From contig CAWIQJ010000006.1 in assembly GCA_963838235.1 (NCBI GenBank), positions 558,001 through 622,000 of the forward strand: a DNA stretch of 64,000 nucleotides, given 5' to 3'. Source of the stretch: JAFECT01 sp963838235 (GTDB lineage: Bacteria > Pseudomonadota > Alphaproteobacteria > Caulobacterales > Caulobacteraceae). A model generated the notes under the pieces. The model ran no database searches. It saw only the letters and a list, made by a program, of their open reading frames with translations, and was not told where the DNA came from. The position numbers and the translations under genes were made by a program. Positions 63,123 through 64,000 of this stretch are shown one piece after another; the stretch's first letter is position 1, and each line of letters starts with the position of its first letter.

Positions 63123-63147
63123 GTCCCCGGGCGGAAAGCGCGGGGAC
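63123..63147 (-). promoter_or_regulatory. Hairpin directly after the leader ORF
   Basis: GTCCCCG (63147-63141, minus strand) can pair with CGGGGAC (63129-63123). It begins immediately after the leader ORF stop, so a ribosome finishing or stalling there would block it; a candidate switch element. Confidence 0.45.
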
Positions 63148-63148
63148 G

Positions 63149-63235
63149 TCAGCGTTCGAACGACCATGCGGCCGCATCGCGCGGCGCAACTGCGCCCGCG
63201 GTCTCTGCGGCGGCGAGGTTCAGCGTGCGAACCAT
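63149..63235 (-). CDS. 28-residue leader-type ORF upstream of EF-Tu paralogue
   Basis: Begins with ATG 63235 behind AAGGGAG at six bases and ends TGA 63151-63149. Encodes MVRTLNLAAAETAGAVAPRD then AAAWSFER. The peptide has no signal sequence or known domain. Its position between two terminator-like hairpins, with its stop at the base of a third hairpin, is that of a leader peptide for transcription attenuation. It could also be an independent small protein. Confidence 0.5.
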   Translation of the reverse strand: MVRTLNLAAAETAGAVAPRDAAAWSFER

Positions 63236-63272
63236 GGCGGACTCCCTTCGATGCGGCTCGAAGCCGCGCAAG

Positions 63273-63303
63273 AAAAAACCCTGGAGGCGAAGGCCTTCCA
63301 GGG
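63273..63303 (-). terminator. Upstream intrinsic terminator in the EF-Tu leader region
   Basis: On the minus strand CCCTGGA-AGGCCTTCGCC-TCCAGGG followed by TTTTTTC. Only 37 bases separate it from the leader ORF start, too few for a separate promoter and ribosome site, so the transcript likely reads through it conditionally. Alternatively it ends the transcript of the gene upstream. Confidence 0.75.
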
Positions 63304-63368
63304 TCCAAACGGTCCGAGAGAGGCCTACGCCCCTCGCTACGAGAGACGCGTCAGAGGGGCGCGCGCAC

Positions 63369-63404
63369 ATCTGCGCACGGCTCGGCCGAAGCCGCCGCGC
63401 AGAT
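63369..63404 (-). promoter_or_regulatory. Long hairpin in the EF-Tu leader region
   Basis: ATCTGCGC pairs perfectly with GCGCAGAT; inside it GGCT pairs with AGCC, giving a bent stem of about 12 bp. Two short frames (12 and about 28 codons, overlapping stop-start near 63430) lie just before and across it. No ribosome-binding sequence is evident for them. Confidence 0.5.
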
Positions 63405-63520
63405 CGCTGCAAATCCAAACTCAGACCGGATCATCCGTCGCATCCCGATAGAAACGAGGACGCGGACATAAGCCTACTGGCGTCGGAATTCAAGTTCCGG
63501 ACCCCGTAGCGCCTTCTTGG

Positions 63521-63541
63521 CCTTCTCCCTCTGGGAGAAGG
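63521..63541 (-). terminator. Hairpin after the cysteine-cluster gene
   Basis: CCTTCTCCC-TCT-GGGAGAAGG, a 9-bp perfect stem with a three-base loop, eight bases after the stop at 63549. There is no T-run. It probably marks the 3' end of that gene's message and so the start of the EF-Tu leader region. Confidence 0.55.
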
Positions 63542-63548
63542 ACGCTGT

Positions 63549-64000
63549 TCAATCACCCTGTGGCTCAGGCTCAAACGTCCCGCCGCGCAGCAGTCCCAGC
63601 ACCTCCTGCAACACCGCCACCATGGTATGGCCGTCTCCCGTGCGTGCGGCCTGCGCCAGCCGGTCGTTGACCAGCGCCTTGGCGAACAAGTGTCCGGCCG
63701 GGCCGGGGACGGCCAGCAAGCATGGAACCGCCTGCAGGATCAGGCTCGCGAGATAGAGCAGGAATTTCTTGTTGAGCACGCAGCCGTCGGGACCGTCGAC
63801 GACGAACTTGACGCCCTTCGTCGTGCGGTACTGCGCCGGTATGTCCTCGGTCTCCTCGACGATGAGGACGCCGCTGCGATCTGGACGCCAGCTGTCGTCG
63901 AGGTCCGGGAACATCCGCCAGCCACAATAGAAGTCGCGGCACAGTTTCGGCCGCTTACGGTAGATCGTGCAGCCGGCGCCTTCGACGCAGTGCTCGCACA
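63549..64000 (-). CDS. YkgJ-type cysteine-cluster protein, 5' part beyond window
   Basis: The visible 150 codons start with CEHCVEGAGCTIYRKRPKLC and RDFYCGW, the C-terminal part of a Cys-rich cluster found in YkgJ-family proteins that may bind zinc or an Fe-S centre. The rest is a soluble domain (DSWRPDRSGVLIVEETEDIPAQ, LNKKFLLYLASLILQAVPCLL). The start lies outside the window. Function is unknown. Confidence 0.85.
   Translation of the reverse strand, partial: CEHCVEGAGCTIYRKRPKLCRDFYCGWRMFPDLDDSWRPDRSGVLIVEETEDIPAQYRTTKGVKFVVDGPDGCVLNKKFLLYLASLILQAVPCLLAVPGPAGHLFAKALVNDRLAQAARTGDGHTMVAVLQEVLGLLRGGTFEPEPQGD

Overview
The window looks like a chromosomal segment of a high-GC alphaproteobacterium of the order Caulobacterales (Caulobacter/Phenylobacterium-like). 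This is an inference from gene content and order: tal-DUF484-xerC, priA followed by the F1 ATP synthase operon atpHAGDC without the F0 genes, the block rppH-deacetylase-ctpA-envC-rlmH-rsfS-nadD-obg-rpmA-rplU, frequent GTGA/ATGA stop-start overlaps, and protein sequences typical of the group. No taxonomic search was run.

Layout. 1-3 kb: a partial hypothetical gene, a small protein of tandem five-residue repeats, xerC, DUF484 and transaldolase (all minus). 3-8.3 kb: priA, a VOC protein, an EmrB-type MFS exporter and TerC. 8.5-13.5 kb: the F1 ATP synthase operon; atpA carries a one-base frameshift. 13.6-23.6 kb: a 2-oxoglutarate dioxygenase, then a long minus-strand housekeeping block (RNA decapping, envelope remodelling, ribosome assembly, NAD synthesis, L27/L21). 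23.6-31 kb: a lone zinc-type ABC permease with a CobW GTPase and a WD40 protein, mtgA, and an ABC transporter with a double-length permease. 31-48.6 kb: accessory and envelope genes (MgtC, a two-motif aspartic protease, M28 peptidase, msrA, tRNA-Ser, pseudouridine synthase, RsmC-like methyltransferase, PhoD phosphatase, amidohydrolase, PA14 lipoprotein, hybrid histidine kinase, D-serine dehydratase-like enzyme). 48.8-56.7 kb: a sugar catabolic cluster (aldose epimerase, GH1 glycosidase, lactonase, IlvD/Edd dehydratase, 2-keto-3-deoxygalactonate kinase, KDPGal aldolase) and a nucleotide-sugar epimerase. 56.8-61.4 kb: an ArsR-SRPBCC pair with a visible operator, the DUF2891-DUF979-DUF969 operon and an SDR. 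61.4-64 kb: a remnant of a DUF262/DUF1524-type restriction gene, a divergent EF-Tu paralogue behind a highly structured leader with two terminator-like hairpins and a 28-codon ORF, and a partial cysteine-cluster protein.

Most unusual item: the EF-Tu paralogue (61757-62941). It keeps the GTPase motifs but differs from ordinary EF-Tu at the domain III positions equivalent to E. coli Arg333 and Thr334, both known sites of pulvomycin resistance. Its leader looks like a transcription attenuator. An inducible, antibiotic-insensitive backup EF-Tu is a testable hypothesis.

Two sequence-wide patterns also stand out. Four conserved genes (atpA, M28 peptidase, phoD, GH1) each contain one frame break, which suggests residual sequencing indels. 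Intergenic gaps between convergent genes are repeatedly filled by inverted-repeat elements, including two copies of a ~208-bp palindromic element that abut the stop codons on both sides.
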